NCBI GenBank assembly: GCA_006969385.1
Contig: CP030884.1
Coordinates: 4,830,249-4,894,248 of the forward strand
Length of the DNA: 64,000 nucleotides
Direction: 5' to 3'
Source of the DNA: Planctomycetaceae bacterium
GTDB lineage: Bacteria; Planctomycetota; Phycisphaerae; UBA1845; UTPLA1
Shown here: positions 36,209 to 44,600 of the stretch, in pieces
How positions within the stretch are numbered: the first letter of the stretch is position 1
Layout of the letters: every line of letters begins with the position of its first letter
The notes under the pieces: model-generated
What the model was told of the DNA's origin: nothing
The model's input: only the letters and a program-made list of their open reading frames with translations
The model's database searches: none
Made by a program: the position numbers and the translations under genes

Positions 36209-36680
36209 ATACCGGACACCTGGTGCACCGTATTATTCCCTTCGTTCCCGCCAAGGCGTGGGCCGCCAAACGGACCGTCACAAACCGGTTACGTAGAAAA
36301 TTCGGAACCTGCCGATTGCCCGCGCGTATAACCATACGTGCGACACGCGACAGGCCCGAACCCGGCCCTGCCGTGTCTTGGCACACAAAAAATCAGCTCC
36401 TCCCCAAGGGAAGCGGATCGGGGCGTGCGACGAGTTTCACTGATTCCCCACCCAAATCAGTGCCAACTTGGCCCCACCCTTCCCTTATCTTTTTTACCCC
36501 CCAATTTTGAGCCTCTCAGCAGCGATTGCTCACGCAACGACATGATTCTTAGGCGATCTTGGGTTAGAATGGATACCCGAACAGAGAAGCCTTTGGCGGT
36601 CCCGCCCTCATTCGCCGCCGATGGTTTTTGCATATGCGTTCGCGCACACGACGCGAGCCAATCGAGTGGAGTGGTGGAAC
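36209..36680. other. Long upstream region of the choice-of-anchor protein gene
   Basis: About 470 bp without a supported gene. It contains a pyrimidine-rich stretch (CCACCCTTCCCTTATC, then T- and C-runs near 36485-36505). TAGAAT at 36565-36570 is a possible -10 box, but no convincing -35 lies at 17 bp. Frames through 36145-36510 look non-coding. Confidence 0.3.
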
Positions 36681-39008
36681 GTGAATTTGAATTGTAAACC
36701 GCAAAACTGCGGTCGCTTGATTTTTACTATCGCACTGGCAGCCATGCTCGCCAACTTAGGCGTCGCAACGGCACATGAAGACAGCCGTATTCTGGAAGAC
36801 CGCCAACCCGGATGGGTGCAAGGCGGCAACGGCATGACCTTCGCGGCCGGCCCGGCGATTTCGTTCGAGTCGCAAGGCATGCACCTGCTCAGTTGGTTGC
36901 CGCTGGGCAGCCTCAGCGCGGGGGCAGTCAACGGCAACGACTGTTGGGGCTACGCCGCGCCGTCCGGTCGCGAGTACGCCATCATCGGCACGTCGAACGG
37001 CACCGCGTTTGTTGAGGTAACCGATCCGACCGACCCGGTGCTCGTAAGCTTTATCAACGGCCCCGGCAGCTTGTGGCGCGACATGAAAGTCTTCGGCAAT
37101 CGCGCCTATGCCGTCAGCGAAGGTGGCGGCGGCATTCAGGTCTTCAACATGAGCCTGATCGACAGCGGCATCGTGACCGTGCCAAACGCTGTGACGGCCG
37201 GTGGAAACAACCGCACGCACAACGTGTTTATCAATGAGGCTTCGGGCTACCTCTATCGCGCCGGCGGCGGCAACGAAGTTCTGGGCGCGCGCATCTACGA
37301 CCTCAACGCCAGTCTCGACAATCCGCCTTTCATCGCCGAATGGAACGACCGTTATTTTCACGATCTGCAAGTGGTCACCATGACGACAGGCGCATTCGCC
37401 GGGCGCGAGATTTGTTTCGGCTTCAGCGAGAATCAGGCCAACGGCGGCGACCCCGGTGTGGACATTCTCGATGTGACCGACAAGCAAAACATCACGCTCA
37501 TCGATAGCTTCCGCTATTCGACGCCGGTCTTTTCGCATCAGGGGTTTATCAGCCCCGACGAACAATACCTCTATATCAACGACGAACTCGACGAGATAAA
37601 TCTGGGTGTCAACACCACCACCCGCGTGGTGGATATCTCCGACCTTGCTAACCCGGTGGAAGTTGGCACGTTTACCACCGGGCTGCCGGCGATCGATCAC
37701 AACCTTTACCTCAAAGATAACCTTATATTTCAAGCCAACTATCGCAGCGGTATTCGCATCTTCGACGCGACCAACCCGATCGCTCCCACAGAAATCGCAT
37801 TCTTCGACACCTATCCCGAAGACGACTTGCCCGAGTTTAACGGCCTGTGGAGCAATTACCCGTTCCTTCCCAGCGGCATCATCATCGGCAGCGATTTGGA
37901 GAAGGGACTGTTCGTCTGGGGGCTGGGTGAGCCGCAGCTTTCATTCGAGTTTCCCAACGGCGTACCCGATCGGATCGCATCCAACGGGCAAACCCTTACT
38001 GTCGAAGTCGTCGAGGCCGCCGGTAGCAACTTATCGAACGACGAGATCAATCTGCATATCGATACCGGCAGCGGCTTCGTGATTACGCCGATTCAACCGA
38101 CCACGCCCGGCGGCACGACGTTCGATGTGTCCCTCCCCAGCGGACTCGAATGTGCCAGCCGCATTGAGTTCTTCTTCAGTGGCAAATCGCAAGACGGCCA
38201 AACCTGGCGCGCCCCCGAAACAGCGCCCGTCGCCAACTTCATCAGTATCGTCGCCGACGAAATCGTCGATGCGTTCGTGGACGACTTCGAAACCGACCTC
38301 GGTTGGACGGTTGGCGACGCAATGGACACCGCGACCACCGGCATCTGGACGCGCGTGGATCCAAACGGTACGGCGGCCCAACCCGAGAACGATAACACGC
38401 CCGACCCGGGAACGATGTGTTTTGTAACGGGGCAAGGCGGCGTCGGCGGTTCGTTGGGTGCGGCGGATGTCGATAATGGCACAACGACGTTGATCTCACC
38501 GACATTCGACGGCACCGGCACCAATGCGACGATCAGTTACTACCGTTGGTTCTCGAACAACGGCGGCGCTAACCCCAATCAGGATGTGTTGCTCGTCGAT
38601 ATCTCCAACGACAACGGCGATACGTGGGAGAATTTGGAAACCGTCGGCCCGGCGAGCCCTGAGTCGTCGGGCGGTTGGTTCTTCGCCCAAGTGATGATCG
38701 ACGACGTCGTTGCGCCGACAGCGACCATGCGCGTGCGATTCGTTGCCGAAGATGCCGATCCCGGTTCAATCGTGGAGGCAGCCATCGATGACTTTGCCGT
38801 CAGCTCCTTGCAATGCGCTGCCCCCTGCCCCGGCGCGACGGGCGACCTCGACGACAACGGCTTCGTCAACGGTTTGGATGTAGGATTGTTCGTCGACGCC
38901 GCCCTCAACGGTGCAAGCTTTGATGTAACCTGCGCCGGTGATTTCAGCGCCAACGGCAGCCTCGGTGCAGAGGATGTGGCGGACTTTGTGACGCTGTTGT
39001 TGCAGTAA
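36681..39008 (+). CDS. Secreted LVIVD-repeat/choice-of-anchor B protein with dockerin-like C-terminus
   Basis: 775 residues from the GTG at 36681, chosen because a good signal peptide follows at once (RLIFTIALAAMLANLGVATA) and GTGGAGTGGTGG precedes it; an ATG at 36621 in frame is the alternative. Residues about 60-430 form a beta-propeller of LVIVD-type repeats as in the choice-of-anchor B family (FVEVTDPTDPVLVSFINGPG; HNVFINEASGYLYRAGGG). A jelly-roll-like module follows (about 530-710, DDFETDLGWTVGDAMDT onward). The C-terminus has two Asp/Asn-rich loops (GDLDDNGFVNGLDVGLFVD; GDFSANGSLGAEDVADFV) like a dockerin pair, so it may attach to a surface partner through calcium-bound helices. Confidence 0.82.
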   Translation: MNLNCKPQNCGRLIFTIALAAMLANLGVATAHEDSRILEDRQPGWVQGGNGMTFAAGPAISFESQGMHLLSWLPLGSLSAGAVNGNDCWGYAAPSGREYAIIGTSNGTAFVEVTDPTDPVLVSFINGPGSLWRDMKVFGNRAYAVSEGGGGIQVFNMSLIDSGIVTVPNAVTAGGNNRTHNVFINEASGYLYRAGGGNEVLGARIYDLNASLDNPPFIAEWNDRYFHDLQVVTMTTGAFAGREICFGFSENQANGGDPGVDILDVTDKQNITLIDSFRYSTPVFSHQGFISPDEQYLYINDELDEINLGVNTTTRVVDISDLANPVEVGTFTTGLPAIDHNLYLKDNLIFQANYRSGIRIFDATNPIAPTEIAFFDTYPEDDLPEFNGLWSNYPFLPSGIIIGSDLEKGLFVWGLGEPQLSFEFPNGVPDRIASNGQTLTVEVVEAAGSNLSNDEINLHIDTGSGFVITPIQPTTPGGTTFDVSLPSGLECASRIEFFFSGKSQDGQTWRAPETAPVANFISIVADEIVDAFVDDFETDLGWTVGDAMDTATTGIWTRVDPNGTAAQPENDNTPDPGTMCFVTGQGGVGGSLGAADVDNGTTTLISPTFDGTGTNATISYYRWFSNNGGANPNQDVLLVDISNDNGDTWENLETVGPASPESSGGWFFAQVMIDDVVAPTATMRVRFVAEDADPGSIVEAAIDDFAVSSLQCAAPCPGATGDLDDNGFVNGLDVGLFVDAALNGASFDVTCAGDFSANGSLGAEDVADFVTLLLQ

Positions 39009-39011
39009 GTT

Positions 39012-39089
39012 CTGCGCTGTGGCACCGGTTTCTAACCGGTATTTCCCACTCTGCGCTGTGGCACCGGTTTGCAACCGGTGTTTCATTCC
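39012..39089. repeat. Two tandem copies of a 39-bp hairpin repeat
   Basis: Copy 1 is 39012-39050 and copy 2 is 39051-39089, starting three bases after the stop codon. Each reads TCTGCGCTGTGGCACCGG and contains an ACCGGTTT..AACCGGT palindrome. The two differ at a few bases. Similar GTGGCACCGGTTT hairpins are scattered in planctomycete genomes (from memory). The position suggests a role as a transcript-end hairpin or a REP-like unit. Confidence 0.7.
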
Positions 39090-39435
39090 TTCGCTTTGGC
39101 AACGCCTCGCAGCCTGAGTGCCCCAGTGATCAAATGATGGCCGCCTGACTGCCGACCATAGGTGAGCGGTAAATTACCTGTCCAACATCTTTGCTCCGAG
39201 GCTCAATTTCAAATCTCAAATTTGATATCTCAGATTCAGATTTGACTACTTCGGAGTCAGGAGTGATTCAGATTCGGGAATCTCGTATTCAGGAATGACT
39301 CATTCCGATTACGGTTGGGTTGTGTCAGATCGAGACTTTTCAATTCTCTCAAAAGTTGCTCGTCGCCAACGTTATCCGACAATCTCTCACCATCCACCGC
39401 AGCCAACTCGGCCATCCCGCGTTATATTCCCATCC
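39090..39435. other. Gene-free stretch with degenerate short repeats
   Basis: No gene supported. Between 39200 and 39300 a series of related words recurs (TCAAATCT, CAAATTTGA, CAGATTCAGATTTGA, ATTCAGGAATGACTCATTCC), giving short inverted and direct repeats. It may have grown by slippage. No promoter could be fixed for the next gene. Confidence 0.35.
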
Positions 39436-40236
39436 ATGCTTAGCTCGATGTTGATGACGTTTCTGGTGCAGTGTGCGGCGGGGTGTTACCTCGTGATCGG
39501 CATCTCTGACATGCGCCGCAGCGGGTGGCGCTACCTGCGGCTAATGGCCATCGTCGCGGCGGCGTTTGCCTTCGGCGGCTTGATGCTATTTGGTCGCGAG
39601 GTCTCGTTTGATATCGCCCAGGTGACGACGCCGACCGGCGGCTTGCTGCTGCTGATGCTGCTAGCCGGGTTGGCTTGGCTGTTCGTCAATGCCGCCCAAC
39701 AAGAGAAAATCGCCGCCAGCCAACGGGCCGTGGCATTGGTCGCGGGGCTCGTGGGCGCCGCGGCCTTAATCACGCTAGCGCGCGATGCGGGTAATGCGAC
39801 GTCAACCGGTTCCATCGCGCTCATGGTCAGCACGCTGCTCAGCGCCGGCCTGCTGGGGGCTTGCACCTGCGGAATGTTGCTGGGGCATCGCTATCTCACC
39901 GACACGCAAATGCCCATCGCGCCGCTTCGCCGCCTGACGCAGATCTATCTAACCATCTTCGTCGTCCGCGTCATCTGGACGTTGGCCAACGCCCTACCCG
40001 TCTGGATGACCGACTTCCAACCGACCGAAAGCCCGCTGTTCTTTCAATTGGTGCTTTACACGCGGCTGGGCGTCGGCCTGTTGGTCGCGGCCGTCTTTGC
40101 CTACATGATCTGGGACTGCGTCCGCCGCCGCGCCACCCAATCGGCCACGGCAATGTTTTATCTGTCGATGGTGTTAGTGTTCTTTGGCGAGCTGGCGGCG
40201 CAGTTTTTGATGAGGACGGAAGGGTTGGCGGTGTGA
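39436..40236 (+). CDS. Polytopic membrane protein, unknown
   Basis: 266 residues from the ATG at 39436; the in-frame extension to 39295 is polar and lies in repeat sequence, so it is not counted. About eight transmembrane helices are visible, including LRLMAIVAAAFAFGGLMLF, TGGLLLLMLLAGLAWLFV, LVAGLVGAAALITLA and FYLSMVLVFFGELAAQFLM. There are no charged catalytic motifs and no family recognised; topology is reminiscent of small 7-8 helix sensors or transport subunits. Its TGA stop overlaps the GTG start of the next gene (GTGTGAG), so the two products are made together. Confidence 0.68.
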   Translation: MLSSMLMTFLVQCAAGCYLVIGISDMRRSGWRYLRLMAIVAAAFAFGGLMLFGREVSFDIAQVTTPTGGLLLLMLLAGLAWLFVNAAQQEKIAASQRAVALVAGLVGAAALITLARDAGNATSTGSIALMVSTLLSAGLLGACTCGMLLGHRYLTDTQMPIAPLRRLTQIYLTIFVVRVIWTLANALPVWMTDFQPTESPLFFQLVLYTRLGVGLLVAAVFAYMIWDCVRRRATQSATAMFYLSMVLVFFGELAAQFLMRTEGLAV

Positions 40237-40691
40237 GCAAGCTATCCATCCTCCGCCGTTGTCCCAAAGCCCCCTGTCACGGTCGCATCGCGACGACCGT
40301 CGAGCGCGCGGGGACTGTCGAAGCCGTATGCCCGGTGTGCAACGAACCCGTCAAGCTGGAAGTCCCGGATGAACTCGCCACCGAGCGGCGCGTCCCGCGC
40401 TGCGCCGCCTGCCCCGGGCGTGAGTTTTTTATTCGCAAAGACTTCCCCCAAAAGATCGGCCTGCTACTCGTCGTCGTCTTCGGGATCGTCGCGACGGTCT
40501 TTTACGCCAAACAGCAAATCGGCATGACCTTCGCCACCCTCGCGACTGTCGTTGTGATCGACGCGGCGATCTACCTATTCGTCGGCAAGGTGACGGTCTG
40601 CTATCGCTGCCGCACCGAATACCGCGGCGTGGCAAAGAACCCCGAACACGAGGGCTTCGACTTGGCGACGTCGGAGAAGTATCCGCGCTAA
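40233..40691 (+). CDS. Zinc-ribbon protein with two membrane helices
   Basis: 152 residues, starting at the GTG that overlaps the preceding stop by 4 bp. Three Cys pairs are present: CPVCNEP, CAACPG and, after the membrane, CYRCRTEYRG. Between them lie two hydrophobic helices (KIGLLLVVVFGIVATVFYA and FATLATVVVIDAAIYLFVG). Both zinc-ribbon parts should face the cytoplasm. No known family. Coupling to the eight-helix protein suggests a small membrane complex. Confidence 0.68.
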   Translation: MSKLSILRRCPKAPCHGRIATTVERAGTVEAVCPVCNEPVKLEVPDELATERRVPRCAACPGREFFIRKDFPQKIGLLLVVVFGIVATVFYAKQQIGMTFATLATVVVIDAAIYLFVGKVTVCYRCRTEYRGVAKNPEHEGFDLATSEKYPR

Positions 40692-40820
40692 TTGCGGAGA
40701 TGGTTGGTTGCATTGCACGGAGCACTGCCGAAACGGCAGTGGCACATCCCAATCATGCGCAGCCAGCCGAACATCTTTTATGAAACCACCTCGTCCCAAT
40801 TTCGCGCCGCGTCTAAAATC

Positions 40821-40850
40821 TTAACCCGATCCACACAAACTCCTTATACG
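40821..40850 (+). promoter_or_regulatory. Candidate sigma-70 promoter of the glycosyltransferase gene
   Basis: TTAACC (40821-40826) and TATACG (40845-40850) each match four of six consensus bases and are 18 bp apart, ending 44 bp before the likely start codon at 40895. Moderate match only. Confidence 0.35.
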
Positions 40851-40894
40851 AGAATCATATCTTGAAGACAGAATCCCACGCAGGAGGAACGACC

Positions 40895-41992
40895 TTGCGG
40901 ATCGTTTACGGCGTACACGGCTACGGCCGCGGACACGCCATGAGAACCCTGTCCGTCTTGCCCGAGTTGGCCCGCCGCCATGAGCTGCTGGTGCTGGCCG
41001 GCGGCGACGCATTGGGGTCCATCTCCGAATCCCATCCCGTTACCGAAATCCCCACGCTCGGTTTTTATCACGCCGCCAACGGTCAGATCAGCAGCTTCAA
41101 AACGCTGACCGGCAACGCCCCCATCATGCGCGACGTCATCTTGCGTGGCGAAGGGCATAAACGCGTCGAGGGACTGATTCGCGACTTTGATGCCGACGTC
41201 GTGATAACCGATTCCGAGATTTACACACACTGGGCGGCCAGTCGTTTGGGCATTCCGCGCATCACGTTCGATCACTTCTCGATTCTCGTGTATTGCAAGC
41301 TTGGCCTTCCTTTCATCGACGCCGCCATCCAAACCTGGCTCGGCATCGGCTATAGGGCGCTTTACGGCACGCCCGAACGCATCATCGCCACCGCCTTCTT
41401 CGATGCCGAACCCGTCTCCGACAAGGTGCGCGTCGTCGGCCCGTCGATTCGTAAAGAGGTGCGCGCCATCGAGCCTACGCGCGGCGATCACTTGCTCGTC
41501 TATATCAATCGCGGTAAGGAAGAATTCACGCCGCAGGTGGAAGCGGCGCTCAAGGCTCAAGATCTGCCCATCCGCGTGTACGGCGCCCCCAAAACCGGCA
41601 CCGACGGTCATATTGAATACAAGCCGATCGCCAATCAGCCGTTTATCGAAGACTTGGCCTCGGCGCGGGCAGTGATGGCGACGGCCGGCAATCAATTGTT
41701 AGGTGAGGTGCGTTACTTCGGCAAGCCGGTGCTGGCGATGCCGCAGGATTGTTTGGAACAGCGCATCAACGCCTATCAAGTTGAAAAAATGGGCCAGGGC
41801 GTACACGTGCCGCGCGGCAAGCTCACGCCCGACAAACTCAAACGCTTTCTGGAACGGGAAGAAGCCTTTCGTGGGCAGATCGTGCGGCAAACGCGCGATG
41901 GCGCGGCCGAAGCCGTCGATGCTCTCGAAACCTTTATCACCGAACTCACGGGGAAACAACTGGAGAGGCAAGTCGGCGTTGCGCGCGCCTGA
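40895..41992 (+). CDS. MJ1255/GT28-like glycosyltransferase
   Basis: 365 residues. The start is set by a perfect AGGAGG at 40882-40887, seven bases before a TTG at 40895; the in-frame TTG at 40862 has no such site. The N-terminus (RIVYGVHGYGRGHAMRTLSV) is the glycine-rich opening of the MJ1255-type glycosyltransferases, related to GT1/GT28. The C-terminal half has FIEDLASARAVMATAGNQLL and a GKPVLAMPQDCLEQRINA donor-binding motif. It probably transfers a sugar from a nucleotide donor to an envelope lipid or polymer. It lies 64 bp before the LpxH-like phosphoesterase, so a joint role in envelope glycolipid is likely. Confidence 0.85.
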   Translation: MRIVYGVHGYGRGHAMRTLSVLPELARRHELLVLAGGDALGSISESHPVTEIPTLGFYHAANGQISSFKTLTGNAPIMRDVILRGEGHKRVEGLIRDFDADVVITDSEIYTHWAASRLGIPRITFDHFSILVYCKLGLPFIDAAIQTWLGIGYRALYGTPERIIATAFFDAEPVSDKVRVVGPSIRKEVRAIEPTRGDHLLVYINRGKEEFTPQVEAALKAQDLPIRVYGAPKTGTDGHIEYKPIANQPFIEDLASARAVMATAGNQLLGEVRYFGKPVLAMPQDCLEQRINAYQVEKMGQGVHVPRGKLTPDKLKRFLEREEAFRGQIVRQTRDGAAEAVDALETFITELTGKQLERQVGVARA

Positions 41993-42056
41993 CCGCATGG
42001 ATGCGGTTGGGGCTCGATGATCCACAGCGCCTAACCGCCCATAGGAGATGGCCGCC

Positions 42057-42875
42057 ATGAAGAAGACCTACCGCAGCGTATGGGTAAGCGACGTGCACCT
42101 CGGCTCGCGCGATGCCCAATCCGAGTTGTTTCATCATTTTCTCGATACCATCCGCTGCGATCATTTGTATCTGGTGGGCGATATCATCGACGTTTGGGCG
42201 CTCAAGAAAGCCTGGTATTGGCCTAAGCAATACAACGAAGTCGTGCACAAGCTGCTCAAACGCACCCGCAAGGGGGCGAAGGTTACGTACATCCCCGGTA
42301 ATCACGACGAATTCTTCCGCGAATTCGTCGGCTACACCTTCGGCGATATCGAAGTGGTTGACGAGATCATTCACACCACGGAAGACGGCCGCCGCTTTCT
42401 GGTCACGCACGGTGATCGTTTCGACGCCGCCGTGCGCGTGCATCCCTGGATGGCCAAGGTCGGCGACTGGGGCTACCGGCGTTTGGTGTTGCTCAACCGT
42501 TGCTACAACGCGCTGCGACGCTGGATGGGCAAGCCGTACTTTTCGCTTTCTGGCGCGATCAAGCGTAAGGTCAAGGGGGCGGTGAAGTTTCTGAATAACT
42601 TTGAAACGCTTCTTGTCGAAGAAGCCCAGCGTTGCCATGTGGACGGTGTTATCTGTGGCCATATTCATCAGCCGGCCACGCGCACGATGGACGGTATCGA
42701 ATATTGCAACACCGGCGACTGGATCGAAAACTGCACGGCCCTCGTCGAACATGAAGACGGCACGCTGGAACTTATCTGGTGGCACGAAGTGCTCGACGAA
42801 CGCGTGGAACGCCCCGCCGATATCATCTCGATCGATGAAGCCAAGGAACGCCTGAAGGAAGTGACGGCGGCGTAA
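42057..42875 (+). CDS. LpxH-like metallophosphoesterase (UDP-2,3-diacylglucosamine hydrolase family)
   Basis: 272 residues from the second ATG (42057), which has AGGAG nine bases upstream; the ATG at 42048 touches that site. All calcineurin-like metal motifs are in place: SDVHLGS (D12, H14), LVGDIIDVW, PGNHDEF, THGDRFD and CGHIHQP. The fold and spacing match the LpxH/YbbF group, which removes UMP from UDP-2,3-diacylglucosamine in lipid A synthesis. The inserted helical part (YRRLVLLNRCYNALRRWMG) is typical. Other lpx genes are not in the window, so a related glycolipid substrate is possible. Followed by a strong terminator. Confidence 0.86.
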   Translation: MKKTYRSVWVSDVHLGSRDAQSELFHHFLDTIRCDHLYLVGDIIDVWALKKAWYWPKQYNEVVHKLLKRTRKGAKVTYIPGNHDEFFREFVGYTFGDIEVVDEIIHTTEDGRRFLVTHGDRFDAAVRVHPWMAKVGDWGYRRLVLLNRCYNALRRWMGKPYFSLSGAIKRKVKGAVKFLNNFETLLVEEAQRCHVDGVICGHIHQPATRTMDGIEYCNTGDWIENCTALVEHEDGTLELIWWHEVLDERVERPADIISIDEAKERLKEVTAA

Positions 42876-42951
42876 GAACTTTGATGATGTGAAAGCCCGG
42901 CAGGTGGAGGGGAAAGAAGCGTTCTTCCATCTGCGCGAAGGGTTAGAAGCA

Positions 42952-42991
42952 AAACACCCCGGCAACTCGCGCGCGAGAGACCGGGGTGTTT
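42952..42991. terminator. Strong bidirectional-type terminator
   Basis: AAACACCCCGG (42952-42962) and CCGGGGTGTTT (42981-42991) are perfect 11-bp arms, with CTCGCGCGCGAG self-complementary in the loop. The A/T ends supply short U-tracts in both directions. It follows the LpxH-like gene by 76 bp, and the minus-strand VOC gene ends at 43230, so it could serve both. Confidence 0.75.
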
Positions 42992-43071
42992 AACTTATTC
43001 GTTGTTGCCCGTATCGGTGAGACACGCAGCGCATTTCTTAGACTACGCCGCCGGATTCATCCCTCCCCCGG

Positions 43072-43092
43072 CCCCTCCCTTCGAGGGAGGGG
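43072..43092. repeat. Perfect GC-rich hairpin in gene-free gap
   Basis: CCCCTCCCT-TCG-AGGGAGGGG forms a 9-bp stem with a 3-nt loop and no T-run. Phrases like this are dispersed repeats in many bacterial genomes. Nothing else is supported in 42992-43229. Confidence 0.6.
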
Positions 43093-43229
43093 GGACAGAT
43101 TCCGAACTTGGCTCGTCGCGCATGTTGCCGGCTGCGCCAGTGCTTGTCGGACTGAGGCTTGCGACATGTTGCGCAGGGCGAACCACGACAAAGCTTCGGA
43201 AGCACCGATGTTCAACGCCGAACGACCGC

Positions 43230-43709
43230 CTAGCACTTATCCGCCATATTGGCGAACCATTCGGCGGCGCGTTTGTCCATTTCCTCCGGCGGTACATCTT
43301 CGATATGCGTCGCCAGCGACCATTCGTGGCCGTGCGGATCCTTCACCTTGCCGAATCGGTCGCCCCAAAAAGAATCCATTGGCGGCATCGATCCTTCGCA
43401 ACCCGCATCGACGGCTTTTTTGAATGTCGCATCGACGTCTTTGACGTACAGGTGCACGGCAAATGTGGTGGTGCCGGCACTGGCGGGTGACTTGCAATAC
43501 TGACCCGGCCATTCCTGCGACATCATAATATGGCTATCGCCGATCTTGATCTCGCAATGCATGATCGTATCGCTGCCGGGCATGCACATGCGAAGGATCT
43601 CTTCCGCACCGAACGCCTTCTTGTAAAACTCGATGGCCTTAGCGGCATCATCAACGACCAAGTACGGCGTGACGGTATGGTAACCGTCCGGTATAGGTTT
43701 CACTGCCAT
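43230..43709 (-). CDS. VOC-superfamily (PhnB/glyoxalase-like) protein
   Basis: 159 residues from the ATG at 43709, which has GAGGAG nine bases upstream; an extension to 43763 lacks support. The sequence is a textbook PhnB-type VOC protein: YHTVTPYLVVDDAAKAIEFY, KKAFGAEEILRM, GDSHIMMSQEWP, LYVKDVDATFKKAVDAGC, and WGDRFGKVKDPHGHEWSLAT. Such proteins are often misannotated as glyoxalase or bleomycin resistance; the substrate is unknown. It is the last of a minus-strand group with DUF1579 and SRPBCC proteins, a combination often seen together. Confidence 0.9.
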   Translation of the reverse strand: MAVKPIPDGYHTVTPYLVVDDAAKAIEFYKKAFGAEEILRMCMPGSDTIMHCEIKIGDSHIMMSQEWPGQYCKSPASAGTTTFAVHLYVKDVDATFKKAVDAGCEGSMPPMDSFWGDRFGKVKDPHGHEWSLATHIEDVPPEEMDKRAAEWFANMADKC

Positions 43710-43780
43710 GGGTGGCTGCTCCTCTTCTTTTCGCGCACGACCAACTGGCGGTCGCGCAGTCATCTACCAAGCTGTTTCGC

Positions 43781-44434
43781 TTACTTGCGCTCGTAACGAA
43801 TTTCAAACACCTTGTGATCGGGCGCGACGGCCAAGTCGAACACTTCAAACAAATGCGTGTCGCCATCGACCAACGTCATACGATAGTTACACATGCGGTT
43901 GTACATGTTCAGCATGGGCTCATCCATGGTGCCGTAGTAATTGATTACCTTGCTATTCGGCGGCCAAGTGCCGGCCATCGTGTAGATGTGCGTGTCCATC
44001 GACGACGCCCACGTGCCTTCGTACAAGTTGCGCGTCTTGTTGAAGCCGGTCATACCGATGCCGCTATAGGGCATTTCCATTCCGGGCCCCATCATCATCT
44101 TGGGAATGTTCATCTCTTCCATCAGATAGCGTTCGCCAAGCACCCACTTCACCGACGACGTGCCCTTGTTCACCACCGGCGGGCTGCCGGGCATGTTCAT
44201 CGTCATGGTGACGTTGTAGTCGCCGACAAATGGTGCCAGCCGTTTGTGCTCCTCGCCCGGCTGCATCGATGCCGCCCATTCCTGCATCATCTTTTGCATG
44301 TCTTCGGCGCTGGGCATCTGGCCCGGTGCCGGTTTGTCCTCACCATGATGGTCGGCAAACGAGCTGTTGCTGTACGCCAACGCCGCCACGGCCACGAGGC
44401 CGACGATCGACAGAATCAATAGACGTGTCTTCAT
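43781..44434 (-). CDS. Secreted DUF1579-family protein
   Basis: 217 residues; ATG has GAGGAGA about 6 nt upstream. A signal peptide covers about 1-26 (LLILSIVGLVAVAALAY). The mature part opens with an acidic/Met-rich linker and then DUF1579: HKRLAPFVGDYNVTMTMNMP, WVLGERYLMEEM, YSGIGMTGFNKTRNLYEGTW and TMAGTWPPNSKVINYYG. The family forms a lipocalin-like barrel of unknown function. It is encoded between SRPBCC and VOC genes, suggesting a shared regulon, perhaps stress related. Confidence 0.88.
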   Translation of the reverse strand: MKTRLLILSIVGLVAVAALAYSNSSFADHHGEDKPAPGQMPSAEDMQKMMQEWAASMQPGEEHKRLAPFVGDYNVTMTMNMPGSPPVVNKGTSSVKWVLGERYLMEEMNIPKMMMGPGMEMPYSGIGMTGFNKTRNLYEGTWASSMDTHIYTMAGTWPPNSKVINYYGTMDEPMLNMYNRMCNYRMTLVDGDTHLFEVFDLAVAPDHKVFEIRYERK

Positions 44435-44600
44435 AGGAAATCTCCTCTCTGGGTTTGTGCGTCTTGCACGTTGGGGATCGAGCGGCGCACTGCTTCATTG
44501 CATATAGCGCCGCCCCTCCGATCCGAACAATAACCAAACAAATTGCGGACTGCAAGTATCTGGAATCAACAATTCCGAATTTTTTCCGCCGACTTCCGGC

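Noticed and set aside
36756..37733. 325-codon frame on the minus strand
   Set aside because: Opposite the propeller part of the choice-of-anchor protein; composition is that of an antisense frame.
39190..39300. CRISPR-like array of short repeats
   Set aside because: Words are degenerate, without uniform repeat length or spacers, and no cas gene is present.
41946..42965. 339-codon frame on the minus strand
   Set aside because: Opposite the LpxH-like gene with all metal motifs on the + strand; no ribosome site or family.
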